A stretch of 64,000 nt of DNA from Cerasicoccus maritimus (GTDB taxonomy: Bacteria > Verrucomicrobiota > Verrucomicrobiia > Opitutales > Cerasicoccaceae): positions 102,449-166,448 of the forward strand of contig JAVDPD010000009.1 of NCBI GenBank assembly GCA_031296935.1, given 5' to 3'. Positions 1 through 8,210 of this stretch are shown here, piece after piece. Position 1 is the first letter of the stretch; each line of letters opens with the position of its first letter. Position numbers and translations under genes: made by a program. The notes below the pieces were generated by a model, which had not been told where the DNA came from, ran no database searches, and worked only from the letters and a program-made list of their open reading frames with translations.

Positions 1-2
1 AG

Positions 3-437
3 GCCGGCGTTGGCGAAGTTGACTACGATGCTTACGTGGGCATGTTCACGGGCATCCTCGATTGGAAGGGTCACGCCAAACTTCTCGGCGCGATTTGGTC
101 GGGTACGGATTTGGGCAGCTTCAATGGCGGCGTCGGCCAAACGGTCAATCTCGCCAAGGGCACGACGGTCGATGCCTGGGGTGGCTGGGTGCAGCTCCAA
201 ACGTTCCCCTGGGAAGACCTCAATTGGAACATCGGCTTCGGCTACGATGACCCCAACGACGCCGATCTCAGTGCCGGCATGCGTCGCTTTAACAGCACCG
301 CGACTACCTCGGTCTATTACAAGCTCACGCCCTACCTGACCATCGCCGGCGAATACAGCTACCTGATGACCGGCTACCAGGGCAGCTCCACCGCCGACAG
401 CCAACGCATCCAAGGCTCCGTCATCGTCGAATTCTAA
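3..437 (+). CDS. C-terminal part of an outer-membrane beta-barrel protein (partial at left edge)
   Basis: The reading frame is open from the window edge, so the N-terminus is missing. About 144 residues remain. They show alternating polar/aromatic strands of the kind that build a beta-barrel (GWVQLQTFPW, NWNIGFGY, TSVYYKLTPYLTIAGEYSYL) and end in VIVEF. A terminal Phe is the usual signal for BAM-dependent outer-membrane assembly. The repeats around Y-K-L-T-P-Y-L-T-I-A-G-E-Y fit a porin or a carbohydrate-selective barrel. The exact family cannot be fixed from the tail alone. The stop is followed at once by a repeat cluster. Confidence 0.7.
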   Translation, partial: AGVGEVDYDAYVGMFTGILDWKGHAKLLGAIWSGTDLGSFNGGVGQTVNLAKGTTVDAWGGWVQLQTFPWEDLNWNIGFGYDDPNDADLSAGMRRFNSTATTSVYYKLTPYLTIAGEYSYLMTGYQGSSTADSQRIQGSVIVEF

Positions 438-438
438 G

Positions 439-566
439 CAGCGTCCCGCTGCACCGGCGGATGCTACACACCCCAGCGTCCCGCTGCACCGTCAGATGCA
501 TTGCATCCCAGCGTCCCGCTGGACCGTCGGATGCGTTGCATCCGGATTGGCGCACAGCGCCAATGG
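439..566. repeat. Three tandem 35-bp hairpin repeats plus a palindrome
   Basis: CAGCGTCCCGCTG (arms CAGCG/CGCTG, loop TCC) occurs at 439, 474 and 509, an exact 35-bp period. The units differ slightly between hairpins. The third unit is followed by a GGATGC/GCATCC stem and a palindrome ATTGGCGC-aca-GCGCCAAT at 546-564. It begins two bases after the upstream stop codon. The same modules recur across the window. Confidence 0.85.
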
Positions 567-944
567 CCAATCGAGCTGGCAACGTGCCGTTGCATCCAGC
601 TATTTGCCCATTGGCAATTGGCTGATCCAACTGGCTTAGGTGGCGCAGGCGCGTCCTCGCGCCGCACCCCATCGGAGTGGCAAAGGTGGCGCGGATCGTC
701 TCGATCCGCAGTTTCATCCGCTCACGCAAAAGGTAGGGCGCAGTCTCCAGACAAGCCGCCGCGCTGGAGTGGCAAGGTAGAGCCCGTTATCCTTAACGGG
801 CAGTTCCATTAGTAATGTAGCGCAAGCGCGCGAGCCCTACATTCAGACGAGATCCCCTGAAGGATGGAATTGGTGCAATGCGCCAAGCTCTGGGTGCAGG
901 GATTCGACAAGCTCACCCCAAGGCGGCACGTTGCCTGCCTATAG
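567..944. repeat. Gene-free repeat-rich gap
   Basis: No credible gene is seen. The stretch holds a degenerate ATTTGCCCA palindrome near 602, a module around 631-700 with GGCGCAGGCGCGTCCTCG (seen again near 38217, 38325 and 50337), and GTAGGGCGCAGTCTCCAG at 733 (seen again at 38151, 38257, 38364 and 60363). It is a mosaic of dispersed intergenic repeat modules. Confidence 0.6.
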
Positions 945-962
945 GTGATATACATAGTCTGC

Positions 963-2573
963 ATGAGTTCTTGTTGTCCGCGGAAAATCACCACTTGGCT
1001 GCGCTGGCTCGGCTGGGCGGCGTTGTGGTTAAACTTTGCAACGCAAAGTATGGCCGACGGCATGAAGATTCCGCCGGAGGGCGTGCGCGCCTACCCGGAC
1101 ATCCCGTTCCAAGAGGCGTTCATCGCGCACCGCGACGGCGTGGAAACGCTGATCATCCAATCGTCGATCGACGGCGAGGGCGCGGAGTTTGGCTGGGTGG
1201 TCCCCGTCCCCGCGAAACCGACCAACTTCGAGGCCGTGTCCCCAGGCGTGTTCGACGTGCTCAAACAGGCCGTCGCGCCACGGGTCAATGTATCGAACGA
1301 AGGGCTGGGATTATTGGGCGGGTATGTGTGCTTTGTATTGCTGTTCTTGGGTGCGCATTTTTTGTGTCCGCCGAAGATGAGAAGCTCACGGCCGGAGGTG
1401 CTCGTTTTCTTGTTAGGCATCATCGTATTGCTGGTGATGGTGATGGGCGTTTCCGCGGGAAGCGCGCGTGGCATTGGGGTATCGGGCGTCGTGGTTGAGC
1501 ACGAGGCGCAGGTGGGGAGTTATCAGGTGGTCGTGCTGAGCGGAGAAAACGCGGCGCCGCTGCATCATTGGCTGAAGGAGAATGGCTTTGCCGAGTTGCC
1601 GCCTGAGGCCGCGCCGATTGTGGATGATTACCTCCGCGAAGGCTGGGTGTTTGTGGCGACCAAGTTGCGGCGCGCCACGGACTCGGGCGAGGTGCTCGCG
1701 CCACATCCGCTGCGGATGGATTTCCCGGCGGAGCAGGCCGTTTACCCAATGCGGTTGACGGCGCTCAACGCGGACAAGATGCGCTTGGAGTTGTTTGTCG
1801 CGGCTGATGGCACGCCGGTTGCGCCGCGCGAAATGTCGCTGGAAGAGTCGAGCGCTTTCTTTGGGCCAATTAAAAATAATGAAAGGTATTGGGGTTCCGA
1901 CGCCCCACCGGTCTTCCGGGCGCGCAACGGTAATACTTCGATTGGTTGGCCAGAGATGCTTCCACTGCTGTGGAATGGCGTGCAGTTGACACGGCTAAGC
2001 GGCGTTTTTGACCGGGAGGCGATGGCTACGGATATCGAGCTGGAGATCGGCCCCGCTAAATATGTTCGCAAGGTCTACTACTCGCACGAAGCGGCTAGGG
2101 ACCGTGGCATTCGGTTCGCCGTCATCGCGGGCTCGGCATTGTTTTTGGTCGTGGCGATTGTTGAGTCTCGCCGCCGCGTGCGCCCGCGTCGCGCACAGGT
2201 AAAGGTCTGTCTGTATGGTTGGATTGTAGCGGCGGCTTTGACCTTTGGCGTGAACTATCTGAGCACGGATATTACCGATGCTGAGGAGCTGCCGCGTAGT
2301 TATCATTGGCTTTTACGTGAATACTTCGCCGTGAGTCAGTTGGCTATGTTCGAAGCTGGTGTGGAGCTCACCAACGAGAATTTGGCGGAGCAATTTCAGA
2401 CCGTGGCGTTGCCCGCATTGAAGGAAAATAGTTCGGACTACTCTCCCATGCCGCCCAACGACGCGCGGCCGGGCGGCTACGTCATCGTCGAGGAAAACGG
2501 CGAAACGATTGTACGTTTCTTCGATTGGGACGGCTCGCCGATTGACTTGCGGGCGTCGGATTTTCAACTGTAG
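963..2573 (+). CDS. DUF2330 family membrane/secreted protein
   Basis: The N-terminal half carries the block recognisable as DUF2330: FIAHRDGVETLIIQSSIDG followed by FGWVVPVPAKP. The ATG at 963 is preferred because it starts a signal-peptide-like segment (basic RKITTWLRW, then a hydrophobic stretch ending near QSMA). An in-frame ATG six codons earlier is possible. Two hydrophobic segments interrupt the DUF2330 region (around residues 125-145 and 152-175), and two more lie near residues 385-400 and 425-440. The protein is therefore probably anchored in the inner membrane with a large periplasmic part. The family has no assigned biochemical function. The DUF167 gene follows after three bases, so the two are probably co-transcribed. 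Confidence 0.75.
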   Translation: MSSCCPRKITTWLRWLGWAALWLNFATQSMADGMKIPPEGVRAYPDIPFQEAFIAHRDGVETLIIQSSIDGEGAEFGWVVPVPAKPTNFEAVSPGVFDVLKQAVAPRVNVSNEGLGLLGGYVCFVLLFLGAHFLCPPKMRSSRPEVLVFLLGIIVLLVMVMGVSAGSARGIGVSGVVVEHEAQVGSYQVVVLSGENAAPLHHWLKENGFAELPPEAAPIVDDYLREGWVFVATKLRRATDSGEVLAPHPLRMDFPAEQAVYPMRLTALNADKMRLELFVAADGTPVAPREMSLEESSAFFGPIKNNERYWGSDAPPVFRARNGNTSIGWPEMLPLLWNGVQLTRLSGVFDREAMATDIELEIGPAKYVRKVYYSHEAARDRGIRFAVIAGSALFLVVAIVESRRRVRPRRAQVKVCLYGWIVAAALTFGVNYLSTDITDAEELPRSYHWLLREYFAVSQLAMFEAGVELTNENLAEQFQTVALPALKENSSDYSPMPPNDARPGGYVIVEENGETIVRFFDWDGSPIDLRASDFQL

Positions 2574-2576
2574 GGC

Positions 2577-2843
2577 ATGTCCGTCAAAATCGCTATTCTC
2601 GCCACGCCCAAGGCGTCCCGCAGCGAAGTCGTGGGCTGGCAGGAGGGGGCGCTGAAAGTCCGCGTTGCGGCGCCGCCCGTTGACGGCAAAGCCAACGCCG
2701 AACTGGTGAAGTTCCTGGCGAAATTCCTCGGCGTGCCCAAGCGCAACATTTGGCTCGTGAGTGGGGAGGGGAGCCGTCGGAAAGTCGTTGCCGTAGAGGG
2801 AATTGAGGAAGCAGCTTTGCGGGCCAAGTTACCCGCCGCGTAG
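2577..2843 (+). CDS. DUF167/YggU family protein
   Basis: An 88-residue protein with the DUF167 signature: TPKASRSEVVGW, LKVRVAAPPVDGKANAELVKFLAKFLGVPK and a final basic VSGEGSRRKVV strand. Length and order match the family, a small alpha/beta protein of unknown function. It begins three bases after the DUF2330 stop, which implies coupled translation. The start is the first ATG and leaves the family's usual N-terminus. Confidence 0.85.
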   Translation: MSVKIAILATPKASRSEVVGWQEGALKVRVAAPPVDGKANAELVKFLAKFLGVPKRNIWLVSGEGSRRKVVAVEGIEEAALRAKLPAA

Positions 2844-2918
2844 TAGTTTTTAACCGGGCATGTCCTACCTGAATCCAGGCTGGTTGTGGCTTAAACCCAA
2901 GCGGTTGTTAGGCGAACA

Positions 2919-3088
2919 CCTGCCCTTGTGTTAGTGGTTACGTCCATGGACGTAGGCCTTTTACGTCCCGGGACGTAGCTCCCTTACGTTGGTAGACGTA
3001 GCCTATCTACGTCCATGGACGTAAATACCAACACACCCTCGGGGGTTGAGGCGACACAGCCTTAGGGATGAGTCAACACACGGGCAGG
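2919..3088. repeat. Array of four 16-bp palindromes with exact 23-bp period, bracketed by an inverted repeat
   Basis: TACGTCCATGGACGTA (2939-2954), TACGTCCCGGGACGTA (2962-2977), TACGTTGGTAGACGTA (2985-3000) and TACGTCCATGGACGTA (3008-3023) start exactly 23 bp apart. They are separated by three unrelated 7-bp spacers (ggccttt, gctccct, gcctatc). Three units are perfect palindromes, and the AT-to-CG change in unit 2 is symmetrical. The array is flanked by ACCTGCCCTTGTGTT (2919-2933) and a near-perfect inverted copy (3074-3088). It sits between two convergent genes, so it is not an obvious promoter operator. Confidence 0.85.
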
Positions 3089-3136
3089 TTTGAGGCGGAA
3101 GCTGCGTATCGTGCAGGCCAACGCATGAGCGGCGCG

Positions 3137-3949
3137 CTAAGCGTCATTCTTGGCGGCCTCGCGCTTGTCCATTTCGGCCCAATGCTCTTCGCAAAAGCCT
3201 TCGCCGTCGAGGTAGGCGAATTCCATGTCGGGGTGGCTCTGGTCGGTCTTGCCGCATACCACGCAGGTGTGGAAGGCGGTTTCTTCGACCTGCTTTTGCT
3301 CACGCTGATAGGCGACGCGGCGTTGGCGCGCCTTGGCGCCTTGGAAGAAGCTGCGGCCAAAAAAGAGTGTCACGTTCGTCACGGCGGCAAGCATGAGCAT
3401 CCAGTCCGCGATGCCTCTTGCGTTGAAGACCCACAGGCAGACCGTGAGAATGGCGATCCATTTGATCTTAACCGGCAGCACGAAATACACGCGCAGCTCG
3501 AAGTTGGGATAAAGGATCGCAAAGGCGAAGGTCACCGACGACATCAGATACCAGTTGGTGGCATAATAGAGGGGTTTCATATCGGCGGGTTTTAGGAACC
3601 AAATGGTCAGCGCCGCGATGACAGTGCAGGCCATGCCGATCAGGATAAAGACGTTGTAGCGAAACTCCCCCCAGTGCTCTTCCAGCGCAGAGCCAAAAAT
3701 GTAGAACAGCCAGAAGTAGAAAATGAGCCAGATCAGGCTGAGGCCCGGTGGCTCCCAGATGAAGGTGAATACGCGCCAGACTTGTCCCTGGAGCACCTGG
3801 TCGGGAATCAGTAACAGGCTGTCGACGGGGAACGTCGTAAACATGCCAAAGCCGAGCGTGGCGATCTGACCAATCATGATCCAGAAGGTCAGGTTAGGGA
3901 TCGCAAAGCGTCCGAAACGCTTGTCCATCTTATCCAGAAGTGTCGCCAT
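3137..3949 (-). CDS. Rhomboid-like membrane protein lacking the catalytic pair, with C-terminal zinc-ribbon
   Basis: Starting at the internal ATG (3949) gives 270 residues; GGGGGA lies just upstream. About six membrane segments occupy residues 18-200. The block YPNFELRVYFVLPVKIKW after the fourth helix is typical of rhomboid-family proteins. The GxSG serine motif is replaced by TNWYLMSS (131-138), and no histidine is present in the last helix (LMLAAVTNVTLFFG), so proteolysis is unlikely. A soluble tail carries C229-x2-C232 ... C253-x2-H256, a probable zinc site. The family call rests on topology and the IPVK-like block. Confidence 0.6.
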   Translation of the reverse strand: MATLLDKMDKRFGRFAIPNLTFWIMIGQIATLGFGMFTTFPVDSLLLIPDQVLQGQVWRVFTFIWEPPGLSLIWLIFYFWLFYIFGSALEEHWGEFRYNVFILIGMACTVIAALTIWFLKPADMKPLYYATNWYLMSSVTFAFAILYPNFELRVYFVLPVKIKWIAILTVCLWVFNARGIADWMLMLAAVTNVTLFFGRSFFQGAKARQRRVAYQREQKQVEETAFHTCVVCGKTDQSHPDMEFAYLDGEGFCEEHWAEMDKREAAKNDA

Positions 3950-4000
3950 AAAAGTCCCCCAGCAAACCCGCATTTGACGCCGGATCAAACTAAAACGGTA

Positions 4001-4080
4001 TTTTGAACAGAAGGCAGCAAAGAGAGCAAAGTGGATTTCGTAGGACAGCTTTCCTACCTTTGCTGCCTTCTGTTCAAATA
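4001..4080. repeat. 80-bp hairpin element, copy 1
   Basis: TTGAACAGAAGGCAGCAAAG at 4003-4022 is repeated as a perfect 20-bp inverted copy at 4058-4077, enclosing about 35 bp. A related copy lies at 8034-8110. The size, perfect terminal inverted repeats and dispersal suggest a small non-coding mobile or REP-like element. Confidence 0.75.
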
Positions 4081-4165
4081 TCCTTCCCGTTCTTTTCGAT
4101 CTTCCGGTTAAAAAAGATCTGGGCTCATCTGCGCGATCCGTCGTTCGAAAACTACGTCTCGTCGG

Positions 4166-5254
4166 CTAGCCGAGGCAGGCGATGGCGAGGTCGCGCATGA
4201 CGGCGTCCTGGTCCTGCGGTTTGCGCATCAGGTCTTCGAAGGCCTTGGTGAACGACACCTGGAAATCAACCAACTGCTTGAGCTTGAGTTGGCGGCAGGG
4301 CGGGGCGACTTTGTTGCCCAGATACCAGAGGTTTTGGGTGAAGACGTTGAAGTTGCTCTTGTCGTCGAAGCCCCCGAAGTGCTGCGCGTATTTGCGCTGA
4401 GCGGCCTCGAAGGTTGGCTTGGAGAAGCCACGTGGGCCGAGGGTGATTTCGCCGGAGTCCATCAGCACGCGGAGCTGGATCATCAGGCGGTTGCGGCCTT
4501 GCAGGTTGACGATCAGTGGGCGCGCCTCCTTGTGGATAAAGAAATAGCGGCGCAGCGCATCGAGGGTCCAATTCAGGTCCAGCGAGAAAAACGCTTCCAC
4601 GGGCTCGAAGAAATCACCTTCGCCAAAGTGCGGCACCATCTGGATAACGATCTCGTCCGTGACTTCGCCTTCCTCGCCGACGTAGGTGCAGAGCTTGCGG
4701 GTTTCCTCCAGGACGAGGCGGGTATTGCCGCCGACGAGGCCAATCAACGCCTGCGAAGCGCCGGTGGTAAAAGTGGTTTTCAGGCGCTTGCTCTCGGTGA
4801 AGACGAGGTCGAGCAGGAAGTCGTCGTTACTGCCGGACTTGAGGTCGGTGTATTCGGAGTTTTTGGAGAACCACTTAAACTCCTTGCGCCGGCGGTCGAC
4901 AGGGTGCGCGGTGATGAGCACATCCACGGCGCTGGGGTCGAGCTTGGCGAGTTCCTCCTGCCATTCGGTGACGAGTTTCTTGGTGCCTTCGGCGCGGCCG
5001 GTCACGCTATCGGCGAAGAAGCTGACGTCTTTGAGCCAGACGACCTTCTTGTCGCCAAACATGGACAGCGTCTGGGTGGCGGCGCGGAACTGATTGAGCG
5101 CGGTTTCGACATCGCCCATGTTCTGGGCGGCGCCATCGATGGTTTCCTTGGAGAAATCGTCCGTGATGTCCTTGGCCTTTTCGGCAAACACGGCTTGCCC
5201 CTCCCGGGTGACCAGGAAGTCGTCGTCGCCGCAAATGAACGTGAAGGGTTTCAT
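4166..5254 (-). CDS. holA: DNA polymerase III delta subunit (clamp loader)
   Basis: This 362-residue protein has the HolA plan: an N-terminal FTFICGDDDFLVTREGQAVF block, a central VVWLKDVSFF strand and DVLITAHPVDRRRKEFKWF, then a C-terminal helical domain with RPLIVNLQGRNRLMIQLRVLMDSG. Delta opens the sliding clamp and holds the clamp-loader pentamer together. The ATG at 5254 (MKPFTF) is preferred to one four codons upstream because it begins directly with the first beta-strand. Identification is from fold order and family-typical blocks; HolA proteins diverge strongly. Confidence 0.8.
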   Translation of the reverse strand: MKPFTFICGDDDFLVTREGQAVFAEKAKDITDDFSKETIDGAAQNMGDVETALNQFRAATQTLSMFGDKKVVWLKDVSFFADSVTGRAEGTKKLVTEWQEELAKLDPSAVDVLITAHPVDRRRKEFKWFSKNSEYTDLKSGSNDDFLLDLVFTESKRLKTTFTTGASQALIGLVGGNTRLVLEETRKLCTYVGEEGEVTDEIVIQMVPHFGEGDFFEPVEAFFSLDLNWTLDALRRYFFIHKEARPLIVNLQGRNRLMIQLRVLMDSGEITLGPRGFSKPTFEAAQRKYAQHFGGFDDKSNFNVFTQNLWYLGNKVAPPCRQLKLKQLVDFQVSFTKAFEDLMRKPQDQDAVMRDLAIACLG

Positions 5255-5314
5255 CGTTGCGCCCACTTTGTGCGCTTTACGCGGTCGGAGGCAAAACGAA
5301 ATTTATCTAGGTTT

Positions 5315-6217
5315 TCAATAGAAGCCGCCGAGATTGATGCCGGCATAGGCCAGGCCTAAGACCGCCACCCAGTAGGCGAAGAAGGTCAAGGGGCGGGCGA
5401 TCGCTGCAATCGTCATGGCTGTGATTGATTGCGTGACGTCGGTTATTAGGTAAATCAGCGTAGACAGGGTGACGAACTCGATGCCTTGCTCAATCATCCA
5501 GTTATGGAAATTCAGGGCGATGAAGCCACAGTCGAGCAGGAATGAAATAAAGCCTTGAGCTAAGCTTAGCATGAACAACTGTGGCATCAGCACGGGGAAG
5601 CCCTTTTGCTCGAAAGATATTTTTACGACGATTAACGTAATGATGAATTCGATGAGAAAACGTAGCGCGACGGCTATCGTCAGTTCCATTGTGGTAGGTT
5701 CATAATCTGCGTATAGCTCTTCATCATAGAACTCATCGAACTCGTCGTATTCGTAGTCGTCATACTCGTCGTAGTCCATCTCTGGCTCAACGGTGGGCTC
5801 GGCTACGGGCTCTACGGTTTCGGGTTCTGGCTCAGGTGGCGCCTCGACGGTGGGCTCGATGGCTTGCTCGACAGTTTGGTTGGCCACGGTGTAGCGATAG
5901 CTCAGGGGGACTGGTTGCCCGTTGAGCGTCCACCCGCGCCCGCTGGCGTAGGCAAACTGGGATTGTCCGTCGGGCGCGAGGTAGTCCATATCGCGGCCTC
6001 TGGCGGTGTAGAGTCGCCCAGCGCGCAACTCGACTTCGGCATCGCCATACATGAGAATTAATTTATTGGACCGTCCCATGCTGGAATTGGGGTTGCCCAA
6101 AACGGCAATCACCTCATCCTCCGTCATACCGCGGAACAAATCTGCGGCATTGGCCAAACCGGCCATACCGAAGAACAGGCACAGAAATATCACTCGTAGC
6201 AGATGGCAGCGCAGCAT
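5315..6217 (-). CDS. Signal-peptide membrane protein with acidic Tyr/Asp/Glu linker
   Basis: The first 24 residues form a signal peptide (hydrophobic core, ANA before the mature start). Residues 25-100 (FRGMTEDEVIAVLGNPNSS, then short strands) resemble the SmpA/OmlA-type fold used by envelope assembly factors; this is suggestive only. A linker of about 70 residues rich in Pro and Glu becomes a run of Asp/Glu/Tyr (MDYDEYDDYEYDEFDEF). Four hydrophobic segments follow. I do not recognise the whole protein. It lies 60 bases beyond the 3' side of holA's start, on the same strand. Confidence 0.6.
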   Translation of the reverse strand: MLRCHLLRVIFLCLFFGMAGLANAADLFRGMTEDEVIAVLGNPNSSMGRSNKLILMYGDAEVELRAGRLYTARGRDMDYLAPDGQSQFAYASGRGWTLNGQPVPLSYRYTVANQTVEQAIEPTVEAPPEPEPETVEPVAEPTVEPEMDYDEYDDYEYDEFDEFYDEELYADYEPTTMELTIAVALRFLIEFIITLIVVKISFEQKGFPVLMPQLFMLSLAQGFISFLLDCGFIALNFHNWMIEQGIEFVTLSTLIYLITDVTQSITAMTIAAIARPLTFFAYWVAVLGLAYAGINLGGFY

Positions 6218-6273
6218 AACCCAGAGCCTTAGTAATTATTCATCGCTGCGCAAATGTCTTTTAATTATCTTTT

Positions 6274-7404
6274 ATGCCCCAGGAATTGGAAACCGACGAA
6301 CACTTCATGCGACACGCTATTGCCGTGGCCAAGCGCGCATGGGGCGACACCCATCCGAATCCGATGGTTGGCGCGATCATTGTCGAGCGCGACCGCGTGG
6401 TGGCGGAAGGTTGGCATGCGCGCGCGGGTGGCGATCATGCGGAAGTGGCGGCGATCAAGGCCCTGGGGCATCGTCCCCGCTATGACGCCACGCTTTACGT
6501 GACGCTGGAGCCTTGCTCCACTCATGGGCGCACGGGGCCGTGCACGGAGGCGATTATCCAACGTGGGTTTGCCCGTGTGGTGATCGGCGCGCTGGACCCG
6601 AATCCCAAGCATGCCGGGCGCGGCATCGAGATTCTGCGCGCGGCGGACATCGAGGTGGTCGAGGGGGTGTTGGCCGACGAATGCGCCGACCTGAACTTAA
6701 TCTTTAACCACAGCATCGTGCACGAGACGCCCTTCATCGCGGCCAAGGTTGCCATGACGCTCGATGGCAAAATTGCCACGCGCACGAACCACTCCAAGTG
6801 GGTGACGGGGGAGGAATCCCGCGCCGATGTCCAGCAGTGGCGCCGGCTGTTTCCGGCCATTGCCGTGGGCGCGCGGACCGTCATTGAGGACGACCCATCG
6901 CTGACGTCGCGTCGTGAAGGCGAGCCAGTCTTCTGCCCCACACGGCTAATCTTCGACCGCGGTTTGCTGCTGGCCGATCACCTGAATCGCCGGGTCTTCA
7001 CGGATGAGCACCGGGCCAATACAATCTACATTACCCGGACGGAATGTGACCGCGCGCGCTTGGCCCGCGTGCAGGCCACCGGTGTGCAGTGCTGGGAAAT
7101 TCCCTCCGAGCCGCCACATATCTTTTACAGCATGCTCCAAAAGAAATGCATGCAGGCCGGTCTTATCGGCGTGCTGGTAGAGGGTGGTTGCGGTCTGCTC
7201 AGCGACATGCTTTCAGAGTGCCTGATCAACTACCTGATCTGCTACCGCGCGCCAAAGCTGCTGGCCGATGACCACGCGCTGCCCGCGTTTCGTGGCCTGA
7301 ATACTGACGAGATGGCCGACGCGATTATCCTCCGCGACGCGCAGCATGCGCTTTTGGGGGAAGACGTCCTGACCCGCGGTCACTTTATTTATCCAGTCGA
7401 ATGA
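6274..7404 (+). CDS. ribD: Bifunctional riboflavin deaminase/reductase RibD
   Basis: The 376-residue length fits RibD. The deaminase domain (about residues 5-145) has the zinc site H55-A-E57 and P80-C81 ... C90 in LEPCSTHGRTGPC. The reductase domain follows, starting near IAAKVAMTLDGKIATRTNHSKWVTG, with VGARTVIEDDPSLTSR and GVLVEGGCGLLSDML as substrate and NADPH elements. It carries out the second and third steps of riboflavin synthesis. The gene overlaps the next by four bases (ATGA). No other rib gene is in the window. Confidence 0.93.
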   Translation: MPQELETDEHFMRHAIAVAKRAWGDTHPNPMVGAIIVERDRVVAEGWHARAGGDHAEVAAIKALGHRPRYDATLYVTLEPCSTHGRTGPCTEAIIQRGFARVVIGALDPNPKHAGRGIEILRAADIEVVEGVLADECADLNLIFNHSIVHETPFIAAKVAMTLDGKIATRTNHSKWVTGEESRADVQQWRRLFPAIAVGARTVIEDDPSLTSRREGEPVFCPTRLIFDRGLLLADHLNRRVFTDEHRANTIYITRTECDRARLARVQATGVQCWEIPSEPPHIFYSMLQKKCMQAGLIGVLVEGGCGLLSDMLSECLINYLICYRAPKLLADDHALPAFRGLNTDEMADAIILRDAQHALLGEDVLTRGHFIYPVE

Positions 7405-8030
7405 GCCAGCCACGTATCATAGTCGCCACGGGCAACGCCCACAAAACCGATGAAATCGCCGCTGCCCTTGCCCGCGCGGGCATGCAGATCGAAGTGGTCA
7501 GCGCCAAGGCTGTTGGCGGCATGCCCGAGGTCGAGGAAAACGCCGACACCTTTGCGGGCAATGCGCGTCTGAAGGCAGAAGCTTTGCGAGACAAAGTCTT
7601 GGCGCAGGGCTTGGATGGTGCCGCCAACTGGGTGCTCGCCGATGACAGCGGTCTGGAGGTTGAGGCGCTCGACGGTGCGCCGGGTATTTATTCAGCCCGC
7701 TATGCCGGCCCGGACGCCACCGACGCCGATAACAACGCGAAGCTGCTCAATGCATTAGCGGGCAAACCGCCGCATGAGCGCGGCGCTCGGTTTACCTGCA
7801 CGCTGGTGTTGTTGGGCGATGGCGTGGACGAAACCTTTGCCGGGCATTGCCCCGGGCAAATCCTCGAAGTGCCTTCGGGTGACGCCGGCTTCGGCTACGA
7901 TCCGCTCTTTGCGCCCGATGGCTACGAAGAAACCTTCGCCCAACTCGGCGGCGCAGTGAAGGACCGCATCAGTCACCGCGCCCACGCCTGCCAGTTGTTG
8001 GGGCAATGGCTAAGCGCCAGCGAGGCGTAG
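7401..8030 (+). CDS. rdgB: XTP/dITP pyrophosphatase (RdgB/HAM1 family)
   Basis: 209 residues with the full family signature: ATGNAHKTDEI at the N-terminus, LADDSGLEVEALDGAPGIYSARYAG, FGYDPLF and a closing SHRAHA. The enzyme hydrolyses non-canonical purine triphosphates (dITP, XTP) to monophosphates and pyrophosphate and so keeps them out of DNA. It starts inside the ribD stop codon, so it is translationally coupled. Confidence 0.93.
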   Translation: MSQPRIIVATGNAHKTDEIAAALARAGMQIEVVSAKAVGGMPEVEENADTFAGNARLKAEALRDKVLAQGLDGAANWVLADDSGLEVEALDGAPGIYSARYAGPDATDADNNAKLLNALAGKPPHERGARFTCTLVLLGDGVDETFAGHCPGQILEVPSGDAGFGYDPLFAPDGYEETFAQLGGAVKDRISHRAHACQLLGQWLSASEA

Positions 8031-8033
8031 TTA

Positions 8034-8110
8034 TTTTGAACAGAAGACAGCAAAGAGAGCAAAGATTTCATTGATAATGGCCTTTCTTGCCTTTGCTACC
8101 TTCTGTTCAT
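8034..8110. repeat. Hairpin element, copy 2
   Basis: TTGAACAGAAGACAGCAAAG (8036-8055) and CTTTGCTACCTTCTGTTCA (8091-8109) are inverted copies with one mismatch. The termini match the element at 4001-4080 but the loop differs. It starts four bases after the rdgB stop. Confidence 0.75.
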
Positions 8111-8210
8111 ATTCATTTCGCTGGCATCTGCGTTCATCCGCGCCATTGGATGTTCAAAAAATTGCGTTTCGCACTTTTCGCTTGGGGAGGCATCTGTTTA
8201 GCTCGAGCGC

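Noticed and set aside
2939-3023. The four regular palindromes as a CRISPR array
   Set aside because: Repeats are 16 bp and spacers 7 bp, far too short. No cas gene is present.
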